DNA of 64,000 nucleotides from Bradyrhizobiaceae bacterium PARB1. Lineage in GTDB: Bacteria; Pseudomonadota; Alphaproteobacteria; Rhizobiales; Xanthobacteraceae. The first letter of the stretch is position 1. Every line of letters starts with the position of its first letter. A program made the translations under genes and the position numbers. Under the pieces are notes generated by a model. The model ran no database searches, was not told the origin of the DNA, and worked only from the letters and a program-made list of their open reading frames with translations. Shown here in pieces: positions 42,836 through 51,958 of this stretch. The stretch lies in assembly GCA_002256345.1 (NCBI GenBank), contig NKIY01000005.1, positions 562,485-626,484 on the forward strand, read 5' to 3'.

Positions 42836-43681
42836 ATGGTAGACACACAGCCTTCACGAAAGGCCGATGCTGCTAAAACTCACACGACCGAGAATCTTAC
42901 AGTCGATGGCGTGACCATCAATGTGTCATCGCTATCGGAAGCCGTCACATCGATTGTCGATGCAGCTGAAGAGGGTGAGAATTTCAGTGTCTGCACATTG
43001 AACCTCGATCATGTCGTTCAATTGAAGAAGACGCCCGACTTCCGCGCTGCCTACCGGCGCGCGCGCTTTGTCACGGCAGACGGCTTTCCCATTGTAGTCC
43101 TGAGCCGCCTGCTCGGGGTTCCCATTTCGCGGACTACCGGCGCCGATCTCGTGGAACCGCTTTGCGCCGCCGCTGGCCAGAAGGGGCTGCCGATCTTCCT
43201 GTTCGGTTCCAATATGGCCACGCTGGAAAAATCCGCGGCTGAGTTGATCCGTCGCTATCCGGGCCTCGAAGTCGCCGGCATTTTCGCGCCGGGCCGCAAT
43301 TTCGATGCGTACTCCGCCGAAGCCGATGAGGCGATTGGACGCATTCGTGCTTCCGGTGCCAAGCTCTGCTTCCTCGCGCTCGGAGCCCCCAAGCAGGAAG
43401 TCTTTGCGTCGCGCTGCCTTGACGAACTGAATGGCACTGGCATCCTGTGTGTCGGCGCCTCGCTCGATTTCATCGCAGGCACGCAAGTACGCGCACCGAT
43501 CCTCGCCCAAAAAGCGGGGCTCGAATGGGCATGGCGCATGATCAACAATCCAGGCCGACTGGCTCCGCGCTATGCGCGCTGCGCCGCCGCCGTGCCGCGC
43601 CTGCTGGCGGGCACGCTGCCTCAGATCCTCACCGCCCGCACCCGCTTCCTCTCCACGCCCCGCACAAGGAAAGCCGCATGA
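42836..43681 (+). CDS. WecG/TagA/CpsF-family glycosyltransferase (GT26)
   Basis: A 281-residue membrane-associated transferase. The core has CTLNLDHVVQLKKTPDFRAAY, FVTADGFPIVVLSRLLG, RTTGADLVEPLC and LGAPKQEVFASR, all GT26 landmarks, and the C-terminal basic segment AWRMINNPGRLAPRYAR that contacts the membrane. AGGGGA precedes ATG 42836. GT26 enzymes move N-acetylmannosaminuronate, N-acetylmannosamine or glucose to lipid-linked acceptors; with the UDP-glucose dehydrogenase in the locus, a uronic or related sugar is possible. Confidence 0.88.
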   Translation: MVDTQPSRKADAAKTHTTENLTVDGVTINVSSLSEAVTSIVDAAEEGENFSVCTLNLDHVVQLKKTPDFRAAYRRARFVTADGFPIVVLSRLLGVPISRTTGADLVEPLCAAAGQKGLPIFLFGSNMATLEKSAAELIRRYPGLEVAGIFAPGRNFDAYSAEADEAIGRIRASGAKLCFLALGAPKQEVFASRCLDELNGTGILCVGASLDFIAGTQVRAPILAQKAGLEWAWRMINNPGRLAPRYARCAAAVPRLLAGTLPQILTARTRFLSTPRTRKAA

Positions 43682-44964
43682 CGTCCACGCTGACCCTCGG
43701 CCTGCGCGCCCGCAATGCTGCTCCCACCAAGCGTCGCTATCAGATCTGCCTGATCCACCCGTTCGATCCGCGTGGACAGAAGGTCGGCGGCCTCGAGACT
43801 TACATCCGCGACTTCATCACGTTTCATCCCGCTGACACGGATCTGTTATTTGTCGGCGTCGATTCCATCGGCGATCTCAAGCTCGGTGAAGTCCGCCGCA
43901 TCACCTTCCGCGGTCGCGACTTCGATTTCCTGCCGATCCTGCGCTACACCGACCAGCAGGCGCGCGAAGCGGCGAAGACGATCCGCTCCTCGCTCACCGG
44001 CCAGTTCTTCTCGGCATTGCTGCGTTATTTCATTCCTGTATCGCGCCAGATCCGCCAGCGTGGCTGCACCGTCGATTTGCGCCGCGTCGAATTTTCCTGG
44101 CTGCCGACGCTGCTGCGTCGCCCCTATGTGCAGATGCTGCATGGCGAGGGCGCGCCGAAACTGCAGATGGATTCGCTGCTCAAAAAGTACTCCTTCGTGC
44201 ACAATTTCGGCGAGCGCTTCGCCGTCTCCACCAGCGCACATTTTCTTTGCGTCAATCCGTTCATCACGGAGCGGCTGAAAAACACCTATCCAGGCCAAAA
44301 GGACAAGATCGACACACTGTGGACCTGGGTGAATACGGATATCTTCAAACCGCAGCCCTTCACCGAAACCACCGATCCGTTCCGCGTGATCTTTGCCGGC
44401 CGCCTCGACGAGTTCAAGGATCCGCCGCTCATGTTCCGCACCATCGCGCGGCTGCGCGAGAAGCTGCGAGAGAAACGGGACGGCAAGCTCGAATTCCACT
44501 ATATCGGCACGAGCGATCCACATCGATTCCCGGAATTCGCTGCGATTGAAGACATCACCGTGCGTCACGGCTTTAAGGACGCGCTCGGCATGGCTTCGAC
44601 GCTGGCCAGCGCGCATGCGGGAATCCTGACATCCGAGTTCGAGGGCATGCCACGTTGTGTGCTGGAGACGCTTGCCGTCGGACGTCCCACCGTGGCCGTG
44701 CACTTGCCGCAGCTGGAATCCGTGATTCACGACGGAGAGAGTGGCTACCTGATCCCGCGCAGCAATTCGCGCGAGGAAATGGTGGAAGCATTGGCTGATC
44801 GTTTCGTCGATATACGCAACGCCATCGATAACGGTACGCTCGATCCGCTGCGTGTGGCCGGTGCCATCGCCGACTTCACGCCGGCGAAACAGCTGGCACG
44901 CGTCTATACCTATCACCAGCAGATCCAGGATGCCCGCGGATTGACGCCATCACCCGCGCATTGA
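43678..44964 (+). CDS. Glycosyltransferase, GT4 type
   Basis: A 428-residue GT-B transferase; ATG 43678 overlaps the GT26 stop (ATGA) and has AAGGA 7 bp before it. The N-terminal domain begins YQICLIHPFDPRGQKVGGLETYIRDFI; the donor domain has FRVIFAGRLDEFKDPPLMFRTI, HYIGTSDPHRFPEF and LTSEFEGMPRCVLETLAVGRPTVA (E-x7-E). It adds another sugar to the repeat unit. The C-terminal helix VARVYTYHQQ is typical for the family. Confidence 0.87.
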   Translation: MTSTLTLGLRARNAAPTKRRYQICLIHPFDPRGQKVGGLETYIRDFITFHPADTDLLFVGVDSIGDLKLGEVRRITFRGRDFDFLPILRYTDQQAREAAKTIRSSLTGQFFSALLRYFIPVSRQIRQRGCTVDLRRVEFSWLPTLLRRPYVQMLHGEGAPKLQMDSLLKKYSFVHNFGERFAVSTSAHFLCVNPFITERLKNTYPGQKDKIDTLWTWVNTDIFKPQPFTETTDPFRVIFAGRLDEFKDPPLMFRTIARLREKLREKRDGKLEFHYIGTSDPHRFPEFAAIEDITVRHGFKDALGMASTLASAHAGILTSEFEGMPRCVLETLAVGRPTVAVHLPQLESVIHDGESGYLIPRSNSREEMVEALADRFVDIRNAIDNGTLDPLRVAGAIADFTPAKQLARVYTYHQQIQDARGLTPSPAH

Positions 44965-44980
44965 GGTCGGGATTGCAGAC

Positions 44981-46153
44981 GTGAATATCCTGGTTCTCTC
45001 CAGCGAATACGCCCCGAGGCGGGGCGGCATCGGCACCTATGCGCGCGAGATCGCCGCCGCGGCGACGCAGCTCGGCGCCAAGGTGACGATGGTTGCACCG
45101 GACTATGGCGCGGATACATCGGATGCGGATCGCACATCGCCGTTCCCAGTCCATCGCTTCAAGGGCGGTCTGCATTCGGCGCGCGACCTGCCCGCCAAGA
45201 TCGTTCTGGCGCGCAGCCGCATCGGCGCAGCACCTTTCGATGTGGTGCATGCCGCCGACTGGCCTTTCTTCATTCCCATTGCGCTCGCCCGTAGCCAGAC
45301 GCCGGCCCGCATGCTGATGACCGTGCACGGCTCCGAGATCAACGAAACGCAAACGATGTTGAAGCGGCTCGCGATCCGCGCCAGCGGCGTGTTCGGTGCG
45401 CGCACCGAGGTCGCCGCCAATAGTCGGTTCACCCGCGATCTGTTTCGCGAGAAATTCGATATCGATGAGCACCGCATTCATGCGATTCGTCTCGGCGTAT
45501 CGGATTTCTGGTCCGGTCGTCGCAAGGACCGGATTGCCGTGCGCGCGCATCGCGACATCGGACTGGATCGCATTGTGATGGTCACGGTCGCGCGGATGAC
45601 GCATCGCAAGGGTCATCATCTCACATTGGCAGCATTGGCGCTGCTTCCCGCGCAACTGCGCGAACGCATCACCTGGCTGATCGTCGGCCCCGAGGGCGAA
45701 GCCGAATACGTCGATGAAGTGCGTCGCTTGATCCGCACCTCACAATGCGACGTGCGCATGCTCGGCGCCCTGTCTAACGAGGACATCCGGGATCTCTATG
45801 GCGCGGCGGACTTCTTCTGCCTGACCGGACTTCCGGAATCCTCCGGCCGTGTCGAGGGCTTCGGTCTGGTCTATCTTGAAGCCGGAGCCAGTGGCTTGCC
45901 GAGCATTGCCAGCGATATCGGCGGTGTACCCGATGCCGTTCTGGCCGGCCAGTCCGGTCTGCTGGCGCAGCCACGGGTCGAGATGATCGCAAACCTGATC
46001 CAGCAGATAGCGGAGGACAACGATCTGCGTACCCGTCTCGCAGCCGGTGCTCTAGCGCACGCACGCGATCTGTCATGGGAGCGTTGCGCCGCCGAGACCT
46101 ATCGCCTTCCCCGCCCGCAATATTCCTTGCGTCCAGAGGCACTGTCGGCATGA
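44981..46153 (+). CDS. Glycosyltransferase, GT4 type
   Basis: A 390-residue GT-B transferase with GTG start. It opens NILVLSSEYAPRRGGIGTYAREI with the glycine-rich donor loop, and continues with VARMTHRKGHHLTLAAL, WLIVGPEGEAEY and GRVEGFGLVYLEAGASGLPSIA (E-x7-E). Third GT4-type enzyme of the locus; it should extend the lipid-linked repeat unit. Its stop overlaps the next start (ATGA), coupling it to a small exported protein. Confidence 0.88.
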   Translation: MNILVLSSEYAPRRGGIGTYAREIAAAATQLGAKVTMVAPDYGADTSDADRTSPFPVHRFKGGLHSARDLPAKIVLARSRIGAAPFDVVHAADWPFFIPIALARSQTPARMLMTVHGSEINETQTMLKRLAIRASGVFGARTEVAANSRFTRDLFREKFDIDEHRIHAIRLGVSDFWSGRRKDRIAVRAHRDIGLDRIVMVTVARMTHRKGHHLTLAALALLPAQLRERITWLIVGPEGEAEYVDEVRRLIRTSQCDVRMLGALSNEDIRDLYGAADFFCLTGLPESSGRVEGFGLVYLEAGASGLPSIASDIGGVPDAVLAGQSGLLAQPRVEMIANLIQQIAEDNDLRTRLAAGALAHARDLSWERCAAETYRLPRPQYSLRPEALSA

Positions 46154-46554
46154 GGGCACTCGGTCTCGCGCTGTTGTTGCTGGCGGTCTCGACGACTGCG
46201 CAGGCGAGCAGCTGCAACAAGAGCCGCGAATATCTGCTCGGCGGTCTTGCCGGCGATCTCCAGATGACACCGCAGACCTATGACTCGCTCTTCAAGGTCT
46301 GCGAGGTCACGGCGCTGATGCCCAATGTGCAGGATGCTTTCATCCTGAAAGATGGCGGCATCGGCGTGATCCCGAAGCAGGACACGATCCCAGCCACTGC
46401 AGCAACGCTGTCGCGTTTCTGCGACGCCAATCCCCGTGCCACGCTTCGCTTCATTTCGAAGAAGGATTTGTTGCTGGCAAAATCCACATCGCAGATCGTC
46501 GGTCTGTCATCGACCGGAACGACCACCTGCAAGAAGATCAAGGGCCTCACCTGA
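46150..46554 (+). CDS. Small exported protein coupled to the exopolysaccharide operon
   Basis: A 134-residue protein with a clear signal peptide (MRALGLALLLLAVSTTAQA) and mature part with four cysteines (SSCNKSREY, KVCEVTAL, RFCDANPR, TTCKKIKG), so two disulfides are possible in the periplasm. It overlaps the GT4 gene by 4 bp and is the last + strand gene of the locus. The family was not recognised. Its position suggests a periplasmic role in polymer assembly, export or hydrolase control. Confidence 0.7.
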   Translation: MRALGLALLLLAVSTTAQASSCNKSREYLLGGLAGDLQMTPQTYDSLFKVCEVTALMPNVQDAFILKDGGIGVIPKQDTIPATAATLSRFCDANPRATLRFISKKDLLLAKSTSQIVGLSSTGTTTCKKIKGLT

Positions 46555-46559
46555 GGCCC
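46542..46559. terminator. Stem-loop between the convergent operon end and RTX hydrolase gene
   Basis: GGGCCTC / GAGGCCC with loop ACCT, overlapping the stop codon of the small exported protein. The T-run after it is poor on both strands, so it is a weak or factor-assisted end for both convergent transcripts. Confidence 0.4.
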
Positions 46560-46572
46560 CTTCTGTCGGTCC

Positions 46573-49500
46573 CTACACGATCAACACGTCATGCGAGGTC
46601 AACGGCGCCGTCACGCCCTTCAGCGTGATGGACGCATCATAACCGAGATCGATCACCGTATCCTGGCCTACCACATGGACGGCAAGCTGCGACAGATCCT
46701 TGGCGATCGAGGAGGCGATCTGGATGACGTCGTGGCCTGCGCCCTGCCCGGCATGGAAGTTGTTGATCACATCGTGACCGCCCAGTTGCTTGAACACAAA
46801 CGTATCACCACCGGCGCCGTTCATGATGTCATTGCCACCGGTCCCCGTCAGCGTCACGCCAGCTTTGTAGGCCGTCATCGTGTGCGAGCCATCCTTGTTG
46901 TCGAGCACAGTCGCCAGGCGCTGGCCCGATGCGTCCAGCATATCATGCTTGGCGACATAGGCTTGACCCGCGATACCGAATGTATCGACGCTCTTGCTGC
47001 CGTCGGCACCGCGCGTGGTCACGCTGATCAGCGAACCATTGACCGCAAAGCTCGATTGCACATAGGCGCCATCCGTCTGCGTCACCGTCTGGGTCTTCAG
47101 ATGGCCGCCACCGTCATATTGCGTTAGCGTCTTGATGCCGGCACTGTCCACAGACTGTGTCAGCGCCAACGCACCGTCCTTGTAGAACTGCTCGATCAGC
47201 AAGCTCTTGCCGGCAGCGTCACGCACCACATGCTCGGTCGTATAGGCCTTTCCGGCAATGTCATAGGTCATGGTATCGCGCATCCCGTCCGCACTGCGGA
47301 TGGTTTGGCTGGTGATGCCGCCATCGAGCTTGTAGGCGGTCTGCATGAAGGAGCCGTCCGTCTTTGTCACAGTCTGCTGTAACAGATGGCCCGTGGCGTC
47401 ATACTGGTCGAACGTCCTGGTGCCGGCCGCATCCACCGTCTGCTTCATCGCCAGCGTGCCATCACTGTGAAAGCCTTCGATCAGCACGCTCTTCCCAGCA
47501 GTATCGGTCATTGTATGACGGGACGTGTAGTCCTGCCCGATGATGCCGTAATCGCGGATGTCGCGCGTGCCATCCGCGTTGCGGATCGTGGCGCTGCTCT
47601 GGAAGCCTTCTGCATTGAATGTAAATTGCTGGAACGAGCTGTCCGCGAAGCTATTCAGCAGCTTGGTAAGATGCCCGTCGCCATCATAGTCCCTGGACGA
47701 GACCGAGCCATCGCCGTTCACAATCTGACGGAATGCCAGGTCGCCATCGCTGTAAAAGCGCTCGACCAGCTGGGTCTTGCCACCCGATGCGATCACGCTG
47801 TGTTCGGACGTATAGCTCTTGCCGGAGATGTCGCGGGTATAGAGGTCGCGCGATCCGTCCGCATTGCGGAAAGTCTCGCTGGTGACCACGGCTCCGTTGG
47901 AGGCCAGCGCCTGATATTCCGCGCCTTTGGCCAGTACGGACTGACTGGCGATGAAGTCAGCCGTGCTGATGGTCGCGTCGGCGAATTTGAAATATTCGAC
48001 ATTTGTGATGCGATCGGTGCCATCCCGTGCAGGAACGCTGTCGGTCACCACAATCTGGCCGTTGACGAACGAGATCGTGTAATCCGCCGCCTTGCCAGAA
48101 AACACCGCCGTATCGATGCCGTCGCCGCCATTGATCACGTCGTTGCCGATACCGCCCGTGATCGTGTCGTTGCCGGCGCCACCATAGATGATGTCATTGT
48201 CGCTGTTCGCGCCGAGAAACCAGTCCTGATGCGCGGCAGCGTCCACATGGATACTGCGGACATAGAGATCGAACGAGCCCTGCGCGCTGGCGTTGATGAC
48301 ATCCTGCGGCGCCACGGCGACACCGTTGATGATGATGTCCTTGAAGTGAAGCGCACGGCCTGGCGCTGAATTCATCAGCGAGATGTCGAGACTGGTGAGC
48401 TGATCGGGATTGGCGAAGGTGATCGTATAGCTCTGGTAACCGGATGGATCGGTAGCTGGCTTGAATTCCAACGCACCGGTCACCGGCTGGCCATTGACCA
48501 GCACCTGGGCCTGCGCATTGACGCCCCCGGCTGCGGTTCCGTAGCCAGTCAGCGTGACAGTCGTGGTGGCGAGTCTGGCCTGGGTCGAGGGACCGCCGAT
48601 GATCACGTCATCGCCGTCGCCGCCACGGATAATGTCGTTGCCGAGACCGGCATTGATGGTGTGATTGCCGCGGCCAAGATCGATCACATCATCGATGGCC
48701 GACCCCATAAGGTTGAGATCGAGCGACGCGCCGTTACCGTGGAAATACTGCGAGACGATCGCTTCGGCCGGCTTCCCCATGGGCGAATAGCCGGTCTCGT
48801 TATATTTTCCGCTCAGATCCCATTGCCAGAGCTCGACACCCTTCATCCAACTGCCGCCATGGGCGCTCCAGACCTGAAAGAAGGCATTATAGGCATCGGC
48901 TTGTTCCGCTACATCGGCCGGCGCATCCACAGTCCATGAACCGGGACGCATGGCCGTGCCATCCATGCTGCGAAAGCCTGTTTCGGTCATCAGGACCTGC
49001 TTGCCATAGGTCTCCGATAGCGAATGCAGGAAATCGACAGGCGATTTATAGTTAAAGGCCGCCGCGTAATATGGATTGTAAGGAACCTCTGTCCAGGCAT
49101 GGACCATCTCCTGCACCGTCGGCGTCGTGCTCGAGGTCAGCGGCGGATAGGTGTTGACGCCGATGATGTCGAGCTGATCCCAGAAGCTGACATGCAACGC
49201 CTCGTCGGTTGCGGCCGAATAAGTCAAGTCCCCGCGGAAGACCTGTCGAACCGAGGAAATGATATCCGTCCAATAATCGCGATAGGCGTTGCCGGTCAGG
49301 CTGCTCATTTCATTGCCGATGACGAATGTATCGACCCCGCCCTGCTGTGCGACTTCAGCAAGATGTACGATCTCAGCCTTGTAGGATGCGAAGAACGCGC
49401 CGATGTCAGCCGGTGACAGTTTCATGGAACCGGTCCCATCGAGCGGCGATATGGCCGCCTTGAATATGACCGACAGGCCCGCGGCATCCGCTTCCTTGAA

Positions 49501-49716
49501 GCCTGCAAGCAGGCTCGCATCGCTCTCGGTCTTGCCGGGATGCGCGAAAACATCGCTGGTGGTCTTGTCTGTTGTCCAGATGCGCGTGGTGAGGCTCACC
49601 GAATTGGAACCAAGCGCTGCGATCTGTTGAAACGATTGTGCTGCCGATGCGCTGGCGAATTGTCCGTTCCACTCCGACAATGCGCCGAAGCCCTGTACTT
49701 CAAAAAGATCTGCCAC
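46573..49716 (-). CDS. RTX-type secreted glycoside hydrolase (GH113-like) with 95-residue tandem repeats
   Basis: A 1047-residue protein without N-terminal signal. Residues 1-330 look like a clan GH-A barrel related to GH113 / GTA-TIM-barrel proteins: TFVIGNEMSS (Glu136, acid/base) and LMTETGFRS (Glu245, nucleophile). Calcium-binding nonapeptides at 348-376 and 506-535 (GGxGNDxIxGG type) frame a beta-sandwich at about 383-500 like calcium-dependent carbohydrate-binding modules. Residues 613-953 hold an exact 95-residue repeat: Arg617, 712, 807 and 902 stand in FRNADG, IRNADG, IRSADG and TRGADG, three full units and one partial. A last RTX block (958-1047) with DTFVFK and DLGYDASITLKG is the type I secretion signal region. 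GGAGGT lies 6 bp before the GTG start. Confidence 0.85.
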   Translation of the reverse strand: MADLFEVQGFGALSEWNGQFASASAAQSFQQIAALGSNSVSLTTRIWTTDKTTSDVFAHPGKTESDASLLAGFKEADAAGLSVIFKAAISPLDGTGSMKLSPADIGAFFASYKAEIVHLAEVAQQGGVDTFVIGNEMSSLTGNAYRDYWTDIISSVRQVFRGDLTYSAATDEALHVSFWDQLDIIGVNTYPPLTSSTTPTVQEMVHAWTEVPYNPYYAAAFNYKSPVDFLHSLSETYGKQVLMTETGFRSMDGTAMRPGSWTVDAPADVAEQADAYNAFFQVWSAHGGSWMKGVELWQWDLSGKYNETGYSPMGKPAEAIVSQYFHGNGASLDLNLMGSAIDDVIDLGRGNHTINAGLGNDIIRGGDGDDVIIGGPSTQARLATTTVTLTGYGTAAGGVNAQAQVLVNGQPVTGALEFKPATDPSGYQSYTITFANPDQLTSLDISLMNSAPGRALHFKDIIINGVAVAPQDVINASAQGSFDLYVRSIHVDAAAHQDWFLGANSDNDIIYGGAGNDTITGGIGNDVINGGDGIDTAVFSGKAADYTISFVNGQIVVTDSVPARDGTDRITNVEYFKFADATISTADFIASQSVLAKGAEYQALASNGAVVTSETFRNADGSRDLYTRDISGKSYTSEHSVIASGGKTQLVERFYSDGDLAFRQIVNGDGSVSSRDYDGDGHLTKLLNSFADSSFQQFTFNAEGFQSSATIRNADGTRDIRDYGIIGQDYTSRHTMTDTAGKSVLIEGFHSDGTLAMKQTVDAAGTRTFDQYDATGHLLQQTVTKTDGSFMQTAYKLDGGITSQTIRSADGMRDTMTYDIAGKAYTTEHVVRDAAGKSLLIEQFYKDGALALTQSVDSAGIKTLTQYDGGGHLKTQTVTQTDGAYVQSSFAVNGSLISVTTRGADGSKSVDTFGIAGQAYVAKHDMLDASGQRLATVLDNKDGSHTMTAYKAGVTLTGTGGNDIMNGAGGDTFVFKQLGGHDVINNFHAGQGAGHDVIQIASSIAKDLSQLAVHVVGQDTVIDLGYDASITLKGVTAPLTSHDVLIV

Positions 49717-50056
49717 TGAATGACCTCCGCTGTTAGCGGAGGCTTATCGCAATCCGTTAACGGCGGCCTTAAGCGAGCGATCCAAAATTTTACGAATGCA
49801 GAAGTTCAAATGGCGCATGTCAACGAGCCGACACTACACTGTCTCGCGCCAAACGCAGTTCCGATTGAGGAACAATGCATCATCCGTGCGATCAAACCAA
49901 TCTGTAGTTACACGTCTGCGTCTGGAGTTCCCACCGACAAGGCCAACGCGCACATTTCGGTGTCACCGGCAAATGCGGGGATATGGAAGGCGTGTGAATT
50001 GAACCGGTAGTGGCGCAGCTGATAATAACCTTGTTGCTTCGGCGGATGTGGTGTTC
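49717..50056. other. Gene-free stretch upstream of the RTX hydrolase
   Basis: About 340 bp, AT-richer than average, between the RTX gene start and the end of the 3-hydroxyacyl-CoA dehydrogenase gene. It should hold the RTX gene promoter. Open frames on the + strand show no ribosome site or known motif. Confidence 0.4.
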
Positions 50057-50995
50057 TCAACTGTTCTTCTGCCTGATGAGCGCAATCAACGCGGCATCAC
50101 GCTGTTTGACGAGATCGGCACGGGAGCGACCGGCGGCTTCTTCCGCCACGCCTGTGATAAGCGCCGCATTGACCTCGGGCCCGAGCTGCGGCGTGCCGAG
50201 ATCGCGCCACCAGTCTTCCATCGCCGGACCGATGTGATGGAGAAAATGTTTCATGCCGCCCTCACCCCCCGCGAGATTGAAGATCATGTGCGGCCCCATG
50301 ATCGCCCAGCGCAGACCGGGTCCTTGCGCGATCGCTGTATCGACATCCTCGACGCTGGCGATCCCGCTCGCCACCGCATGCACGGCTTCACGCCAAAGCG
50401 CGGCCTGCAGACGATTGGCGAGATGGCCGGGAACTTCCTTGTTGAGCCTGATCGGCGCCTTGCCGACGCGGCGATAGAAGGCATCGAGCCAGACAAGCAC
50501 ATGGGGCGACGTTTTCTTGCCGCCGACAATCTCGACCAGCGGCACGAGATGTGGCGGGTTGAAGGGATGACCTACGGCGAATCGCTCTGGCGACCTCAGT
50601 CCCTCCTGCAGTTCGCTCATCACGAGACCGGAAGTACTGGACGCCACGATGACACCGGGTCTCAAGCTCGCCTCGAGTTTAGAATAAAGCTGTCGCTTGA
50701 TATCTGCGCGCTCCGGCCCGCTCTCCTGCACGAAGTCCGCATCGCGCACCGCATCTGCCAGGTCGGTTGAGAAACGCCACGGATTCGGCGCCTCGTTGCC
50801 AGCAACGCCGAGCGCGGCGAGCCCCTGCCAGGCATTGGCGATCAGATCGCGCGTGGCGGCTTCAGCGGATGGCTGAGGATCGTAGATGGTGACGTCGTAT
50901 CCATGGGCCAGAAACAGCGCAGCCCAGCTGGCGCCAATGGTGCCAGATCCAACCACAGCGATGTGACGAACGGCCTCCGGTGCAATCAACGGCAT
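50057..50995 (-). CDS. 3-hydroxyacyl-CoA dehydrogenase-family protein (carnitine dehydrogenase / lambda-crystallin type)
   Basis: A 312-residue NAD-dependent dehydrogenase. The Rossmann motif GSGTIGAS begins at about residue 16; GHPFNPPHLVPLVEIVGG contains the catalytic His region and the C-terminal domain has LNKEVPGHLANRLQAALWREAVH and GPGLRWAIMGPHMIFNLAGGEGG. These last motifs point to the short group with L-carnitine dehydrogenase and L-gulonate 3-dehydrogenase. ATG 50995 starts right before the fold; the frame is open to 51043 without a ribosome site. Substrate not decided. Confidence 0.82.
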   Translation of the reverse strand: MPLIAPEAVRHIAVVGSGTIGASWAALFLAHGYDVTIYDPQPSAEAATRDLIANAWQGLAALGVAGNEAPNPWRFSTDLADAVRDADFVQESGPERADIKRQLYSKLEASLRPGVIVASSTSGLVMSELQEGLRSPERFAVGHPFNPPHLVPLVEIVGGKKTSPHVLVWLDAFYRRVGKAPIRLNKEVPGHLANRLQAALWREAVHAVASGIASVEDVDTAIAQGPGLRWAIMGPHMIFNLAGGEGGMKHFLHHIGPAMEDWWRDLGTPQLGPEVNAALITGVAEEAAGRSRADLVKQRDAALIALIRQKNS

Positions 50996-51124
50996 ATGTG
51001 TTTTATCTCTGCGTGAGCGTTTCCCCGCTCCGCAGTTTGGCAACCCATTCCACGACGGGCAACCGCATTCGGTGTGGTCGCATGTCTCGGCCGCGCAATG
51101 CTGGTCGGCGCTTGCGGCGCTGGA

Positions 51125-51376
51125 CTAGACGTCGGCGCAAGCCGCGTGCAGTTTGGTCACGCGCTCCGTCGAGACCGGGAAACGCGCCAGCTTTGCGGCC
51201 GGACGAGTCGGCCGCAGCACGAGATCGCCGCCGCAATTCGGGCAGCGACCGCCAAGCCTTGTGTCCGCGCAATCGACGCAGAATGTACATTCAAAAGTGC
51301 AGATACGCGCGTGCGGATCGCCATTAGGAAGATCGCGGTCGCAGCATTCGCAATTCGGTCTGATCGCAAGCACCAT
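51125..51376 (-). CDS. DUF1272 domain small zinc-ribbon-like protein
   Basis: An 83-residue protein beginning VLAIRPNCECCDRDLPNGD and continuing with CTFECTFCVDCADTRLGGRCPNCGGDLVLRP, the DUF1272 pattern. Eight or more cysteines in CxxC pairs suggest two bound zinc ions. GGGAGGA 5 bp before ATG 51376 decides the start. Function of the family is not known. It lies 31 bp downstream of the carboxymuconolactone-decarboxylase-like gene on the same strand. Confidence 0.8.
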   Translation of the reverse strand: MVLAIRPNCECCDRDLPNGDPHARICTFECTFCVDCADTRLGGRCPNCGGDLVLRPTRPAAKLARFPVSTERVTKLHAACADV

Positions 51377-51407
51377 GGCTTCCTCCCGGTATGGCAAACG
51401 AAACGCG

Positions 51408-51812
51408 TTACGAGACCTTGCCCATTTCCTTGAGCACCTCATTCGCGGCCTTGAACGCATCGAGGCCGGCGGGGATGCCGCAATAGACCGTGGCGTGCAG
51501 CAGCACTTCCTTGATCTCCTCGACGCTCACGCCATTGTTGATGGCGCCGCGCGTATGCAGCTTGATTTCCGGCGCGCGGTTCAGCGCGGTGAGCATCGCG
51601 AGATTGAGCATGCTGCGGGTTTTCTTGTCGAGACCCGGACGGTTCCAGGCGTAGCCCCAGCACCATTCGGTGGTGATGTGCTGGAAGGCCATCATGAAGT
51701 CATTGGTGGACTGGATCGACTTGTCGACATAGGCCGCCCCCAGCACCTCGCGCCGTGTCGCAAGACCATCATCGAACAGGGTGCCGAGCGTGACGGTCTG
51801 GTTATAGCTCAT
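51408..51812 (-). CDS. Carboxymuconolactone decarboxylase-family protein (PcaC-like)
   Basis: A 134-residue helical protein of the AhpD/CMD fold. It includes VLGAAYVDKSI, WCWGYAWNRPGLDKKTRSMLNLAMLTALNR and the C-terminal VSVEEIKEVLLHATVYCGIPAGLDAFKAANEVL, close to true 4-carboxymuconolactone decarboxylases of protocatechuate breakdown, including the HATVYCGIPA site. AAGGAA precedes ATG 51812. There are no other pca genes in the window, so a role outside the beta-ketoadipate pathway is possible. Confidence 0.83.
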   Translation of the reverse strand: MSYNQTVTLGTLFDDGLATRREVLGAAYVDKSIQSTNDFMMAFQHITTEWCWGYAWNRPGLDKKTRSMLNLAMLTALNRAPEIKLHTRGAINNGVSVEEIKEVLLHATVYCGIPAGLDAFKAANEVLKEMGKVS

Positions 51813-51958
51813 GTCGTTTCCTTCCCGATCGATTTGATATTGCTCTACCACCGTGCGTCGTCGCATGCATGCACAGGATCGGCAGTCCTGAGATGAGGCA
51901 AAACAGAGCAAGACCACTTGCAGCCTGCGCCATTCCCGGCTAATTGCTCGCTCTACAC

